From: Breoghania corrubedonensis
GTDB lineage: Bacteria > Pseudomonadota > Alphaproteobacteria > Rhizobiales > Stappiaceae
Direction: 5' to 3'
Assembly: GCF_003053845.1 (NCBI RefSeq)
Contig: NZ_QAYG01000003.1
Span: 1 to 64,000, forward strand
DNA: 64,000 nucleotides
Shown: one piece after another, positions 8,871 to 17,854 of the stretch
Numbering within the stretch: position 1 is the first letter of the stretch
Layout of the letters: each line of letters starts with the position of its first letter
Translations under genes and position numbers: made by a program
Notes under the pieces: model-generated
Database searches by the model: none
What the model saw: the letters and a program-made list of their open reading frames with translations, nothing else
What the model was told of the DNA's origin: nothing

Positions 8871-8890
8871 ACAGAAGTGCAGGCTTCTGT
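8871..8890 (-). terminator. Possible terminator hairpin after mntH
   Basis: A 7 bp perfect stem ACAGAAG/CTTCTGT with a 6 nt loop lies about 50 bp beyond the mntH stop on the minus strand. It lacks a strong U-run, so this is only a possible terminator. Confidence 0.3.
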
Positions 8891-8935
8891 ATTCGCACGT
8901 AGATGTGGCGCAAAACCGGGTCTCGGGGGCTCCGG

Positions 8936-10240
8936 TCAGGCGAGCCCGGGGATGGGAATGCCGAAGGTCTGCACCAGCAGCACGCCGTTGAGCGACAGCA
9001 CCAGCATGGTGCCGAAGATGGCGATGGCCTGCGTCAGGCGCGAGTTGCGGAACTCGCCCATCACGTCGCGCCGCCCGGTGGCGATCACCAGCGCGATCAT
9101 CGGGATCGGCAGCACCAGCGACAGGATGACCTGGCTGATGACGAGGGCCTGTGTCGCGTCGACGCCGATGGCGATGACGATGAAGGCCGGCACCATGGTC
9201 ACGAGCCGGCGCAGCCAGATCGGAATGCGGAAGCCGATGAAGCCCTGCATGATCATCTGCCCCGCCATCGTGCCGACGACGGAGCTGGAGACGCCGGAGG
9301 CGATCAGCGAGACGAGGAACACCGCGGCCGCCGCAACCCCAAGAAGCGGCGTCAGCGTGTGATAGGCGGTCTCGATCTCCGCAACGTCGGAATGGCCGAG
9401 ATGAAAGGCGGCGGCCGCCATGATCACCATCGCCATGTTGACGAGCCCGGCGATCGCCAGCGCGACGATCACCTCGCGGTTGGAATAGTTGACGAGCTTG
9501 CGCTTCTGCTCGGTGTCGACAGGACCCGCACGGTGCTGGGTCAGGCCGGAATGCAGGTAGAGCGCATGCGGCATCACGGTGGCGCCGACGATGCCGACGG
9601 CGATGGTCAGCGCGAAGGCGTCGGGGATCTGGAACCCGGTCATGCCGGCGGCCGCGCCGCCCCAGTCCACCGGTGCGATGAACAGCTCAACCACGTAGCA
9701 GGCGCCGATCAGCGTCACCAGGGCGCCGATGATCAGTTCCATGGCGCGAAAGCCGGATCGTTCGAACAGCAGGATCGCGTAGGTCACCACCGCCGTTACC
9801 GCCATGCCCCAGATGAGCGGCATGCCGAGAAGAAGGGCAAGCCCGATGGCGCCACCCAGGAATTCGGCGAGGTCGGTCGCCATGGCCGCGATCTCGCTCG
9901 CCACCCACATGAACCAGACGACGGGACGGGGAAACTCGTCGCGGCAGAATTCGGCGAGATTGCTACCCGTGGCGATGCCGAGCTTGGCGGAAAGCGCCTG
10001 GAACAACATGGCGACAAGGTTGGCCGCCAGCACGACCCAAAGCAGCGAATAGCCGTAACGGGCGCCGGCCTGGATGTTGGTGGCGAAGTTGCCAGGGTCC
10101 ATATAGGCGATGGAGGCGATGACGGCGGGGCCGGTGAACAACAGGATCGAGCCACGGGTACGCCCCGCGAGAACGTCGCGAATGGCGGCGGTGGTTCGTG
10201 TCGAAAGATCCATACGCTCAACCCGTGAAAAATCGTTCAT
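8936..10240 (-). CDS. mntH: Nramp-family divalent metal (manganese) transporter MntH
   Basis: A 434-residue Nramp transporter that imports Mn2+ (and Fe2+) with protons. The hallmark metal-site motif DPGN is in AYMDPGNFATNIQAGA, and the sixth-helix motif is in ATVMPHALYLHSG. The remaining sequence forms about eleven helices. Start at 10240 (MNDFSRVERMDLS) is preceded by GAGG at the right distance. It lies divergent from an MntR-like regulator gene, and a 20 bp sequence very close to the E. coli MntR box lies 115 bp upstream, so manganese-dependent repression is expected. Confidence 0.94.
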   Translation of the reverse strand: MNDFSRVERMDLSTRTTAAIRDVLAGRTRGSILLFTGPAVIASIAYMDPGNFATNIQAGARYGYSLLWVVLAANLVAMLFQALSAKLGIATGSNLAEFCRDEFPRPVVWFMWVASEIAAMATDLAEFLGGAIGLALLLGMPLIWGMAVTAVVTYAILLFERSGFRAMELIIGALVTLIGACYVVELFIAPVDWGGAAAGMTGFQIPDAFALTIAVGIVGATVMPHALYLHSGLTQHRAGPVDTEQKRKLVNYSNREVIVALAIAGLVNMAMVIMAAAAFHLGHSDVAEIETAYHTLTPLLGVAAAAVFLVSLIASGVSSSVVGTMAGQMIMQGFIGFRIPIWLRRLVTMVPAFIVIAIGVDATQALVISQVILSLVLPIPMIALVIATGRRDVMGEFRNSRLTQAIAIFGTMLVLSLNGVLLVQTFGIPIPGLA

Positions 10241-10745
10241 GCCCATCCTCTGCACGTCGCCGGTTCTCACCGCCCGATACGTTCGCACTGGTTGCCCCTT
10301 ACGGCATGAGGCATCCAGGAGACGTCGACTTCGGTGCCAGTTTAAGATGGTTCAAATATAGCAATTGCTATGTTACATTGCAAAGCCAATTATCAACCGG
10401 TTTCTGAAAACCTGAAGCTGGAGGGTGGGGAGTGCCGGTCGCGGCGGGGAGGCTCGCCAGGGGGTGGTGTAAACCTTGCCGCGGCCGGCCGGTCCGGCTG
10501 TGAGGGGCGGGCGATGGATATGCGATACCGGGGATGGTGGCAGCCATTCGTTTCTGGCGCGCGTGGGCGCGCCGCGTTAAAGCTGTCGGCGAATCTGGAA
10601 CGGTCCACGGTGTGCGTGGCAGCCGCGCCGCCATCGCGGTGCATTCGCGAGCTTGCACGAACGGGACGGATTGCGACCGGGAAGAGAGCGTGCCCGCCGG
10701 GGCGCGGGTCGCAGGGAGGGCATTGCGAAGGAAAGGACGGTCGGC
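10241..10745. promoter_or_regulatory. Divergent mntH-mntR control region
   Basis: A 505 bp gap between the divergent transporter and regulator. The AT-rich MntR-box segment lies near the mntH end (10341-10395). The remainder up to mntR is GC-rich with no coding signature I trust. Confidence 0.6.
10355..10374 (-). promoter_or_regulatory. MntR box (operator) upstream of mntH
   Basis: The 20 bp AATATAGCAATTGCTATGTT matches the published E. coli MntR box AACATAGCNNNNGCTATGTT at 15 of 16 fixed positions and contains a perfect 14 bp palindrome. Its place between divergent mntH and mntR fits repression of mntH by Mn-loaded MntR. The match to a known box is seen directly; binding is inferred. Confidence 0.8.
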
Positions 10746-11201
10746 ATGAGGGCTGACAAGGGGAAGACGTCCCTTGAAAAGACGCTCATTGACGAGGAGG
10801 CGCATCGCGCCGGCTTTTGCAAGGTGCGTGCGGCGCGCCGCACCGAACTCGCCGAAGACTATATCGAGCTGATCGACGATCTTCTCACCCATCGGGGCGA
10901 GGCGCGCCAGGTCGATATCGCGGCGCGTCTCGGCGTGACCCAGCCCACGGTTGCCAAGATGCTCCGCCGTCTGGCCGAGGAGGGGCTCCTGGAATCACGG
11001 CGCTATCGCGGCGTGTTTCTCACTGAGGCCGGCCGGACCATGGCCCGCGAGAGCCGTCGCCGGCATGCGGTCGTCGAGCGTTTCCTCATCGCGCTCGGAG
11101 TCAGTTCCGACACAGCCCGCCAGGATGCCGAAGGTATCGAGCATCACGTCTCCGGTGAAACGCTGGCCGCCATGCGCCGTTTCGCCGACGAGCGGGGCTG
11201 A
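10746..11201 (+). CDS. mntR: Manganese-responsive DtxR-family regulator MntR
   Basis: A 151-residue protein, close to the 155 residues of E. coli MntR. The N-terminal winged helix-turn-helix is readable as [29 protein letters not shown] (about residues 55-85), followed by the wing [17 protein letters not shown]. The dimerisation/metal-binding region contains [21 protein letters not shown] and [12 protein letters not shown], with the Glu/His residues used as metal ligands in the DtxR family. Start ATG at 10746 is taken for length. Divergent from mntH with an MntR box between them. Confidence 0.92.
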   Translation: MRADKGKTSLEKTLIDEEAHRAGFCKVRAARRTELAEDYIELIDDLLTHRGEARQVDIAARLGVTQPTVAKMLRRLAEEGLLESRRYRGVFLTEAGRTMARESRRRHAVVERFLIALGVSSDTARQDAEGIEHHVSGETLAAMRRFADERG

Positions 11202-11367
11202 CGCGCCTGCGCGTCGGCAATGTTTTCAACAGTGACAATTGGCGTAGGGCGATGCCGCAACGGGAGTTGGCCGGCGGCGATTGACCCGGCGCGCCGGGCG
11301 GCTAGGTTACAGAACCGGAAAAGTCGCCTTCACTACAGGCGAACCGAGTAAAATGGGGTATCCACCT

Positions 11368-12558
11368 ATGGCCGAAGTGACCAAGGAAGCCGTTCTTGAC
11401 CGGCTGTCCAAGGTAAAGGGACCGGATCTTGAGGGGGACATTGTCTCTCTCGGGCTGGTCTCGGACATTTTCATCTCCGAAGGACGTGTCATTTTTTCGA
11501 TCACCGTGCCGGCTGAGCGGGCCGAGGAGCTCGAGCCTCTGCGCCAGGCCGCGGAAAAGGTCGTCTCCGAGATTCCGGGCGCCGGCAAGGTCATGGTCGC
11601 GTTGACCGCCGAGAAAAAGCCGGGGGCTCCGCAAGCCGCCGCCGCGCCCGTCCGTCCCGCACCGTCTGCGGCACAGGCCGGCGACGTGCCGCCGCCCATG
11701 GCGGGAAAAGCCGCGGCGCGGGGCGAGCCGCAGAGCAATTCGCAAAAGCCGGGCATTCCCGGCATCAAGGCGATCATCGCGGTCGCGTCCGGCAAGGGCG
11801 GCGTCGGCAAGTCCACCACCGCCGTCAACCTGGCGCTGGGGCTTCAAGCGAACGGCCTGAAGGTCGGCGTGCTCGATGCCGACATCTACGGCCCGTCCAT
11901 GCCGCGCCTTCTCCACATCTCCGGCCGGCCGGAACCCGTGGAGGGCCGCGTCCTCAAGCCGATGGAGGGCTATGGTCTGAAGGTCATGTCCATGGGCTTC
12001 CTGGTGGAGGAGGACACGGCGATGATCTGGCGCGGGCCGATGGTCATGTCCGCGCTCACCCAGATGCTGCGAGAGGTCGCCTGGGGCGAACTCGACGTGC
12101 TCGTGGTCGACATGCCCCCCGGCACCGGCGACGCGCAGCTCACCATGGCGCAGCAGGTGCCGCTGGCCGGCGCCGTCATCGTCTCAACGCCGCAGGATCT
12201 GGCGCTGATCGATGCTCGCAAGGGGCTCAACATGTTCCGCCGCGTCGATGTGCCGGTTCTCGGTATCGTGGAGAACATGAGCTACTTCCTGTGCCCCCAC
12301 TGCGGTGAGCGCTCCGATATCTTCGGTCACGGCGGCGCCAGGGCGGAGGCCGAAAAGCTCGGCATTCCCTTCCTGGGTGAGATCCCGCTCCACATGGACA
12401 TCCGCGCCAAATCGGACGCCGGCACGCCCGTCGTCATCTCCGATCCCGACGGTGTCCATGCCCGGCTCTACAAGGACGTGGCTTCCGGCGTCTGGGCCGA
12501 GGTCGAGCGCAACCGCGAGGGTGGTGAACGTGCCGCTCCGGCGATCGTCTTCGATTAG
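11368..12558 (+). CDS. mrp: Mrp/NBP35 (ApbC) family iron-sulfur cluster carrier ATPase
   Basis: A 396-residue scaffold/carrier that binds and transfers Fe-S clusters to apoproteins using ATP. Domain order: an N-terminal MIP18/DUF59 domain (residues about 5-85, with GPDLEGDIVSLGLV), a Pro/Ala-rich linker, then the P-loop ATPase with the deviant Walker A ASGKGGVGKSTTAVNLA (from about residue 137) and VVDMPPGTGDAQLT. The CPHC motif in YFLCPHCGERSDIFG near residue 310 is the bridging Fe-S site. The ATG at 11368 (MAEVTKEAVL) is chosen; in-frame ATGs upstream give an unconserved extension. It sits close to the formate dehydrogenases, which need many clusters, but no operon link is seen. A strong terminator follows. 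Confidence 0.93.
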   Translation: MAEVTKEAVLDRLSKVKGPDLEGDIVSLGLVSDIFISEGRVIFSITVPAERAEELEPLRQAAEKVVSEIPGAGKVMVALTAEKKPGAPQAAAAPVRPAPSAAQAGDVPPPMAGKAAARGEPQSNSQKPGIPGIKAIIAVASGKGGVGKSTTAVNLALGLQANGLKVGVLDADIYGPSMPRLLHISGRPEPVEGRVLKPMEGYGLKVMSMGFLVEEDTAMIWRGPMVMSALTQMLREVAWGELDVLVVDMPPGTGDAQLTMAQQVPLAGAVIVSTPQDLALIDARKGLNMFRRVDVPVLGIVENMSYFLCPHCGERSDIFGHGGARAEAEKLGIPFLGEIPLHMDIRAKSDAGTPVVISDPDGVHARLYKDVASGVWAEVERNREGGERAAPAIVFD

Positions 12559-12619
12559 GTCGCGTGCGTCCGGATCCAAGAGATCCGATCGGCACGACCA
12601 TGCGCGACACGATGTGGAC

Positions 12620-12639
12620 GGGCGGGCTTCGGCCCGCCC
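12620..12639 (+). terminator. Rho-independent terminator of mrp
   Basis: Perfect 8 bp GC stem GGGCGGGC/GCCCGCCC with a TTCG tetraloop, followed by TGCCTTTTC, 61 bp after the mrp stop codon. Classic intrinsic terminator form. Confidence 0.85.
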
Positions 12640-12658
12640 TGCCTTTTCACGACAAGCC

Positions 12659-12796
12659 ATGCCCCCGCGCGCGGACGAACAGGACCGGGCCTGGAGTTTC
12701 GCCCGGATCCGGGCCCTGCTTCGCCACACGGATGCGGTTCTTGAAGCCGTGGCGACGGAAAATCCCGCCCCGTTTTCAACTATAGAGAAACGATAG
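12659..12796 (+). CDS. Possible small protein of unknown function
   Basis: A 45-codon open frame, MPPRADEQDRAWSFARIRAL..., starting 20 bp after the mrp terminator. Composition (charged amphipathic helix RIRALLRHTDAVLEAVA) is protein-like, but the ribosome site is weak, no family is recognised and the GC-rich context produces such frames by chance. Listed for completeness. Confidence 0.25.
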   Translation: MPPRADEQDRAWSFARIRALLRHTDAVLEAVATENPAPFSTIEKR

Positions 12797-12960
12797 CCGC
12801 GATTTTCCCTGCGCCTCGGGCGGTGTGCGGTGTGGTCGTCGCGCTCCTGCGCGCTGTTCCCGCCTGCGTACCGTGTCGTTTTGTTTTCTTTTTTTCGAAA
12901 AACCGGCGCAAATGGCAGGAAACGCAGTCACAATCATCGCTGGTATTTTCCTATAAGTCT

Positions 12961-12979
12961 TTGCAATGCAATATATTTT
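12961..12979 (+). promoter_or_regulatory. Candidate regulatory block shared by both formate dehydrogenase modules (copy 1)
   Basis: TTGCAATGCAATATATTTT, 55 bp before the first torD start, matches 16 of 19 positions of the block at 19629-19647 ahead of the second Tat peptide and alpha gene. It contains the inverted repeat TTGCA-A-TGCAA. Both blocks sit in conspicuously AT-rich islands. A common transcription factor site is inferred; no known box was recognised. Confidence 0.4.
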
Positions 12980-13033
12980 CGACTTGCCTCAAGGGAATGC
13001 CCGCGCCTAGAATTGACGCGGGAGAGATTGAAC

Positions 13034-13669
13034 ATGACAGCAACCACCGCGCGAGCGGATGTGGATGGAGCGTCAGGCGCGCTCGCCTTTGCAAGCGAGG
13101 AAGATGCGCTGCGTGCGCGTTTCTATGGGCTGATCGCGAATTTGCTGGCCGCGCCGCCGGATGCGGCGATGCTGGCGGAACTCGCGCATCTCGAAGGCGA
13201 CGAGAGCGATCTCGGCCGCCCGCTTGGCACGCTTGCCGCCGCCGCCCGCGAAACGGTGCCCCAGGCCGTCGCCGGCGAATTCCACGATCTCTTCATCGGA
13301 GTGGGGCGCGGCGAACTGCTGCCCTACGCCTCCTATTACCTGACCGGCTTTCTCAACGAGAAACCGCTCGCCAGGTTGAGAGGCGCGATGCGGGCGCTTG
13401 GCATCGAGCGCGGTCCCTCGGTGAAGGAACCCGAGGATCATATCGCCGCCATCTTCGACATGATGGCCGGTCTGATCTCTGGCCGGTTCGGCCAACCCGC
13501 CGAGCTGGCGACCCAGAAGGCCTTTTTCACCGCCCACCTTGCGGATTGGGGCCCGTATTTTTTCCGCGACCTCGAAAAGGCGTCCGCCGCGCGCTTCTAC
13601 GCGCCGCTCGGGGCGCTCGGGGGCACGTTCATCGCCATCGAGCAGGCCGCTTTCGGCATGGTCGAATAG
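13034..13669 (+). CDS. TorD/DmsD-family molybdoenzyme chaperone 1
   Basis: A 211-residue all-helical cytoplasmic chaperone that binds the Tat signal of a molybdoenzyme and holds it until the cofactor is inserted. Family landmarks are EFHDLFIGVGRGELLPYASYYLTGFLNEKPLA and the EPEDHIAAIFDMMAGLI motif (E-P-x-D-H, the strongest TorD signature). It is the first gene of formate dehydrogenase module 1, 16 bp before the Tat-peptide gene, and its likely client is the alpha subunit at 13981. A paralogue (18861-19535) heads module 2 and shares both motifs but has diverged considerably. Confidence 0.92.
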   Translation: MTATTARADVDGASGALAFASEEDALRARFYGLIANLLAAPPDAAMLAELAHLEGDESDLGRPLGTLAAAARETVPQAVAGEFHDLFIGVGRGELLPYASYYLTGFLNEKPLARLRGAMRALGIERGPSVKEPEDHIAAIFDMMAGLISGRFGQPAELATQKAFFTAHLADWGPYFFRDLEKASAARFYAPLGALGGTFIAIEQAAFGMVE

Positions 13670-13685
13670 ACGGACGGAGGAACGC

Positions 13686-13937
13686 ATGACAGGCAGGATG
13701 GAGCAGGAGGACGCCATGTCCGAGCGAAACACGCGACCGCACGAGAACCGGGACGGCGATGCCGTGACCGACCGCCGCGGCTTCCTCAGGCTCGCGGGCC
13801 TCGGCACGCTGGCTGGTGGAGCGGCTGTCGTCACCGGTGGAGAGACCGTGGCGGGCGAGCCTCTCGAAGAGGGCCGTGCGGGCGGCTACCGGCTCACCGC
13901 ACATGTGCGCCAAGCCTACGACACCGCGCGCTTCTGA
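13686..13937 (+). CDS. Formate dehydrogenase region Tat-target small protein 1 (TIGR02811-like)
   Basis: An 83-residue protein with a twin-arginine signal (TDRRGFLRLAGLGTLAGGAAVV, residues about 28-49) and a short C-terminus YRLTAHVRQAYDTARF. That tail fits the conserved motif Y-[HRK]-x-[TS]-x-H-[IV] of the small Tat-targeted proteins found only beside formate dehydrogenase genes; their function is not established, and a subunit or accessory role is suspected. The start at 13686 has GGAGG five bases upstream, giving about 20 more N-terminal residues than usual; an in-frame ATG lies ten codons on. It sits between torD and the alpha subunit, and its partner copy is at 19932. Confidence 0.85.
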   Translation: MTGRMEQEDAMSERNTRPHENRDGDAVTDRRGFLRLAGLGTLAGGAAVVTGGETVAGEPLEEGRAGGYRLTAHVRQAYDTARF

Positions 13938-13980
13938 CACGGCGCAAACCGGTCGACAAGCCTTTCAGGGAGATTATGCG

Positions 13981-16965
13981 ATGCTCAGGAAGAAGACGAA
14001 CGGCACCGCCGAAAGGGGCCCTCTTTCCGCGGCCCTGCGCGACATGAGCGCGGGCGCCATCGACCGGCGTAGCTTTCTCAAGCGTTCTGGGGTTGCCGCC
14101 GGCGGTATAGCGGCGTTCTCTGGCCTTTCGAGCGGCATGGTGCGCAAGGCCGAGGCGGCGGACTCTTCGAATGTCGATGTGAAGATCCACAAGTCCGTCT
14201 GCACCCATTGCTCCGTTGGCTGCACCGTGCTGGCCGAGGTCCAGGACGGCGTGTGGATCGGCCAGGAGCCGGGCTTCGACAGCCCCTTCAATCTCGGTTC
14301 GCACTGCGCCAAGGGCGCTTCCGTGCGCGAGCATGCCCATGGCGAGCGGCGGCTGAAATATCCGACCAAGCTCGTCAACGGCAAATGGCAGAAGATCTCC
14401 TGGGAACAGGCGATCGAGGAGGTCGGCGACAAGCTTCTCGAGATCCGCGAAAAGTCGGGTCCCGACAGCGTCTACTGGCTGGGCTCGGCCAAGCATTCCA
14501 ACGAGCAGGCCTATCTCGTCAGGAAGTTCGCCGCCTTCTGGGGCACCAACAACGTCGACCACCAGGCGCGCATCTGTCATTCCACCACGGTCGCGGGTGT
14601 TGCCAACACCTGGGGCTACGGCGCGATGACGAATTCCTACAATGACATCCACAATTCGCGCGCGATCTTCGTGATCGGCGGTAACCCGGCCGAGGCCCAC
14701 CCGGTCTCGCTGCTGCATCTGCTGAAGTGCAAGGAACAGAACAACGCGCCGCTGATCGTCTGCGATCCACGCTTCACCCGCACCGCCGCGCACGCGACCG
14801 AATATGTGCGCATGCGGCCCGGCACCGACGTGGCGCTGGTGTGGGGGCTGCTCTGGCACATCTTCGACAATGGCTGGGAGGACAAGGAGTTCATCCGCCA
14901 GCGCGTGTGGGGCATGGACGAGATCCGCACCGAGGTTTCCCGCTGGACGCCCGAGGAAACGGAACGCGTCACCGGCGTGCCCGGCTCGCAGCTCAAGCGC
15001 GTCGCCCGCACGCTCGCCAACAACCGCCCCGGCACCGTGATCTGGTGCATGGGCGGCACCCAGCATACCAACGGCAACAACAACACCCGCGCCTACTGCA
15101 TCCTGCAGTTGGCGCTGGGCAACATGGGGCGTGCCGGCGGCGGCACCAACATCTTCCGCGGCCATGACAACGTTCAGGGCGCCACCGATCTCGGCGTTCT
15201 CGCCGACACGCTGCCCGGCTATTACGGCCTCACCAACGGCTCCTGGGCGCACTGGGCGCGGGTCTGGGACGTGCCGGTCCAGTATTTCCACGACCGCTTC
15301 GCCAAGACCGGTGAAAAGGACAAGGACGGCAAGGATGTCTCGATGATCAACGCGGTCGGCATCCCCGTCTCGCGCTGGTTCGACGGTGTTCTGGAAGCCA
15401 GGGAGAACATCGAGCAGCCCGACAATGTGAAGGGCATGGTGTTCTGGGGCCACGCGCCCAATTCGCAGACGCGGCTTCCCGACATGAAGAAGGCGATGGA
15501 AAAGCTCGACATCATGGTGGTGATCGACCCCTATCCGACCGTCTCCGCCATTTTGTCCGACCGCACCGACGGCGTTTACCTGCTGCCGGCGGCCACGCAA
15601 TTCGAAACCTACGGCTCCGTGACCGCGTCCAACCGTTCGCTGCAATGGCGCGAGAAGGTGGTCGAGCCGCTGTTTGAATCGAAGCCCGACCACGAGATCG
15701 TCCATCTTTTGGCGAAAAAGTTCGGCTTCGCCGACGAGATGTTCAAGCACATCGAGGTCAATGGCGACGAACCCCTGATCGAGGACGTCACCCGCGAGTT
15801 CAACCGCGGCATGTGGACGATCGGCTATACGGGTCAGTCGCCGGAGCGGCTGAAGGCCCACATGGCCAACCAGTACACGTTCGATCGCACGACGTTGAGG
15901 GCGAATGGCGGTCCGTGCGATGGCGATTTCTACGGGCTTCCCTGGCCATCCTGGGGCACGGCGGAGATGAACCATCCCGGCACCGCCAATCTTTATGACA
16001 CCTCGATGCCGGTCGCCGAGGGCGGCCTGTGCTTCCGCGCCCGCTTCGGAGTGGAGCGCGACGGCGACAATCTGCTGGCCGAAGGGTCGTGGCCGACCGG
16101 CTCGGAGATCGAGGACGGCTACCCCGAGTTCACCATGGCGATGCTTATCAAGATGGGCTGGGACAAGGATCTGACCCCCTACGAGCGGCGGATGATCGAA
16201 TGGGTCGCCGGCATGCACGATGCCGAGCCCAAGGCCGAAGAGGTCGGCGAAACCTCGCAGACCGGAGATCTGCCGTCGGACTATGACAAGAAGGTCGGCG
16301 GGGTGAACTGGAAGACGGATCTTTCCGGCGGCATCCAGCGGGTGGCGATCAAGCATGGCTGCGCGCCCTTCGGCAACGCCAAGGCCCGTGCGGTCGTGTG
16401 GACCTTCCCCGATCCCGTGCCGCTCCACCGCGAGCCGCTCTATACCAACCGGCGCGATCTTCTCGACAAGTACGCGACCTACGACGACAAGACCTTCTGG
16501 CGGGTGCCCACGCTCTACAAGTCCATTCAGGAGAAGGACTATTCCGGCGACTTCCCGATCATCCTGACATCGGGCCGTCTTGTGGAATACGAGGGCGGCG
16601 GCGACGAGACGCGGTCGAACCCGTGGCTGGCCGAACTGCAGCAGGACATGTTCTGCGAGATCAATCCGTACGACGCCCACAACCATGGCATCCAGGACGG
16701 CGACATGGTCTGGGTACACGGGCCGGAGGGCGGCAAGGTCAAGGTCATGGCGATGCTGACCGAGCGTGTCGGCAAGGGGGTGGCCTTCATGCCGTTCCAC
16801 TTCGGCGGCTGGTACGAGGGCAAGGACCTGAGGTCGAAATACCCGAGCGGGGCCGACCCCTATGTGCTGGGCGAGTCCAGCAACACGGCCCAGACCTACG
16901 GCTACGATTCCGTCACCCAGATGCAGGAAACCAAAGCCACGCTCTGCCGGATCGAGCGGGCCTGA
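13981..16965 (+). CDS. fdhA: Formate dehydrogenase large (alpha) subunit 1, molybdopterin, Tat-exported, Cys-type
   Basis: A 994-residue catalytic subunit that oxidises formate to CO2 at a bis-molybdopterin guanine dinucleotide Mo or W site. N-terminal Tat signal DRRSFLKRSG (residues 28-37) predicts export to the periplasm. An N-terminal 4Fe-4S cluster is bound by Cys74, Cys77, Cys81 and Cys109. Cys199 in DHQARICHSTTVAG occupies the position of selenocysteine in E. coli FdnG, with the adjacent catalytic His200. GGNPAEAHPVS and the C-terminal molybdopterin-binding domain (about residues 860-994) complete the layout. Continuous with the beta gene (14 bp gap). It aligns without large gaps with the second copy at 20590 but differs throughout. 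FdhD and FdhE, normally needed for maturation, are not in the window. Confidence 0.96.
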   Translation: MLRKKTNGTAERGPLSAALRDMSAGAIDRRSFLKRSGVAAGGIAAFSGLSSGMVRKAEAADSSNVDVKIHKSVCTHCSVGCTVLAEVQDGVWIGQEPGFDSPFNLGSHCAKGASVREHAHGERRLKYPTKLVNGKWQKISWEQAIEEVGDKLLEIREKSGPDSVYWLGSAKHSNEQAYLVRKFAAFWGTNNVDHQARICHSTTVAGVANTWGYGAMTNSYNDIHNSRAIFVIGGNPAEAHPVSLLHLLKCKEQNNAPLIVCDPRFTRTAAHATEYVRMRPGTDVALVWGLLWHIFDNGWEDKEFIRQRVWGMDEIRTEVSRWTPEETERVTGVPGSQLKRVARTLANNRPGTVIWCMGGTQHTNGNNNTRAYCILQLALGNMGRAGGGTNIFRGHDNVQGATDLGVLADTLPGYYGLTNGSWAHWARVWDVPVQYFHDRFAKTGEKDKDGKDVSMINAVGIPVSRWFDGVLEARENIEQPDNVKGMVFWGHAPNSQTRLPDMKKAMEKLDIMVVIDPYPTVSAILSDRTDGVYLLPAATQFETYGSVTASNRSLQWREKVVEPLFESKPDHEIVHLLAKKFGFADEMFKHIEVNGDEPLIEDVTREFNRGMWTIGYTGQSPERLKAHMANQYTFDRTTLRANGGPCDGDFYGLPWPSWGTAEMNHPGTANLYDTSMPVAEGGLCFRARFGVERDGDNLLAEGSWPTGSEIEDGYPEFTMAMLIKMGWDKDLTPYERRMIEWVAGMHDAEPKAEEVGETSQTGDLPSDYDKKVGGVNWKTDLSGGIQRVAIKHGCAPFGNAKARAVVWTFPDPVPLHREPLYTNRRDLLDKYATYDDKTFWRVPTLYKSIQEKDYSGDFPIILTSGRLVEYEGGGDETRSNPWLAELQQDMFCEINPYDAHNHGIQDGDMVWVHGPEGGKVKVMAMLTERVGKGVAFMPFHFGGWYEGKDLRSKYPSGADPYVLGESSNTAQTYGYDSVTQMQETKATLCRIERA

Positions 16966-16978
16966 GGAGGAGCTGACC

Positions 16979-17854
16979 CATGGCACGGATGAAATTCCTG
17001 TGTGACGCCGAACGCTGCATCGAGTGCAACGCCTGTGTGACGGCCTGCAAGAACGAGAACGAGGTACCCTGGGGCATCAACCGGCGTCGCGTGGTGACGA
17101 TCCAGGACGGCAAGCCGGGTGAGCGGTCGATCTCGGTCGCCTGCATGCATTGTTCGGATGCGCCCTGCATGGCGGTGTGCCCGGTGGATTGTTTCTATCA
17201 GACCGAGGAAGGTGTGGTGCTGCACTCCAAGGACCTGTGCATCGGCTGCGGCTACTGCTTCTATGCGTGTCCCTTCGGGGCGCCGCAGTATCCGCAGGCG
17301 GGCAATTTCGGCTCGCGCGGCAAGATGGACAAGTGCACCTTCTGCGGCGGCGGCCCGGAGGCCGACAATTCGGCGGCCGAATTCCAGAAATACGGCCGCA
17401 ACCGTCTGGCGGAGGGCAAGCTGCCGCTGTGCGCGGAGATGTGTTCCACCAAGGCGCTTCTGGCGGGCGACGGCAACGTGGTTTCGGAGATCTACCGCGA
17501 GCGCGTGGTCGCGCGCGGCTTCGGTTCCGGCGCCTGGGGCTGGGGCACGGCCTACGAGAAGAAGGCCGGCACGCTGTAAGGCTTGAAGGCGGGAGCGTCC
17601 GTCTTCCGCCTTGAAGGCTCTCTCCACCGTCATCCCCCGGCGAAGTCCGGGGGATTCATTGGCCTCTCCGGTCCTGTCGCACTCGGTGACGGATTGCCTG
17701 GACCAAGCCGGGCAATGACGAGCGGGAGGTTTGAGGTCGGCACTGACGCCCTCGCGGGCAGGCTTGCGCGGGGCGTTGCGGGGCTCATCCCATACGTCAT
17801 CCTGAGGGAGCCTGAAAAGGCGGTCTCGAAGGATGTGCCGCCTGATGAACGCGG
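16979..17854 (+). repeat. 876 bp direct duplicate, copy 1 (beta gene plus downstream repeats)
   Basis: Bases 16979-17854 equal 23613-24488 at a constant offset of 6634, with a single difference at 17126 (G) versus 23760 (C), a silent change in an Arg codon. The identity begins one base before the beta start codon and continues 275 bp past its stop through non-coding palindromic repeats, then stops abruptly. Neighbouring alpha genes are clearly diverged, so recent gene conversion or recombination is inferred. Confidence 0.95.
16980..17579 (+). CDS. fdh3B: Formate dehydrogenase iron-sulfur (beta) subunit 1, FDH3 type
   Basis: A 199-residue electron-transfer subunit carrying four 4Fe-4S clusters between the alpha subunit and cytochrome b. 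Cysteine groups in order: CIECNACVTACK (residues 13-24), CMHCSDAPCMAVCP, CIGCGYCFYACP, and CTFCGGG paired with CAEMC. There is no C-terminal membrane helix, unlike E. coli FdnH/FdoH, which fits the FDH3-type beta subunit. The encoded protein is identical in every residue to the second copy at 23614. It is translated right after fdhA in module 1. Confidence 0.95.
   Translation: MARMKFLCDAERCIECNACVTACKNENEVPWGINRRRVVTIQDGKPGERSISVACMHCSDAPCMAVCPVDCFYQTEEGVVLHSKDLCIGCGYCFYACPFGAPQYPQAGNFGSRGKMDKCTFCGGGPEADNSAAEFQKYGRNRLAEGKLPLCAEMCSTKALLAGDGNVVSEIYRERVVARGFGSGAWGWGTAYEKKAGTL

Larger units (their letters stand above)
12559..13033. other. Intergenic region between mrp and the first formate dehydrogenase module
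   Basis: A 475 bp gap. It contains the mrp terminator (12620-12639), one doubtful 45-codon ORF (12659-12796), a T-rich stretch near 12880 and an AT-rich promoter-like region (about 12941-12985) that includes a sequence block also found ahead of the second module. Confidence 0.6.

Noticed and set aside
13894-16986. Over 1000-codon open frame antisense to fdhA1
   Set aside because: Typical GC-rich shadow: composition is Arg/His/Gly/Val-rich with no domain, and the sense strand is an unambiguous enzyme gene.
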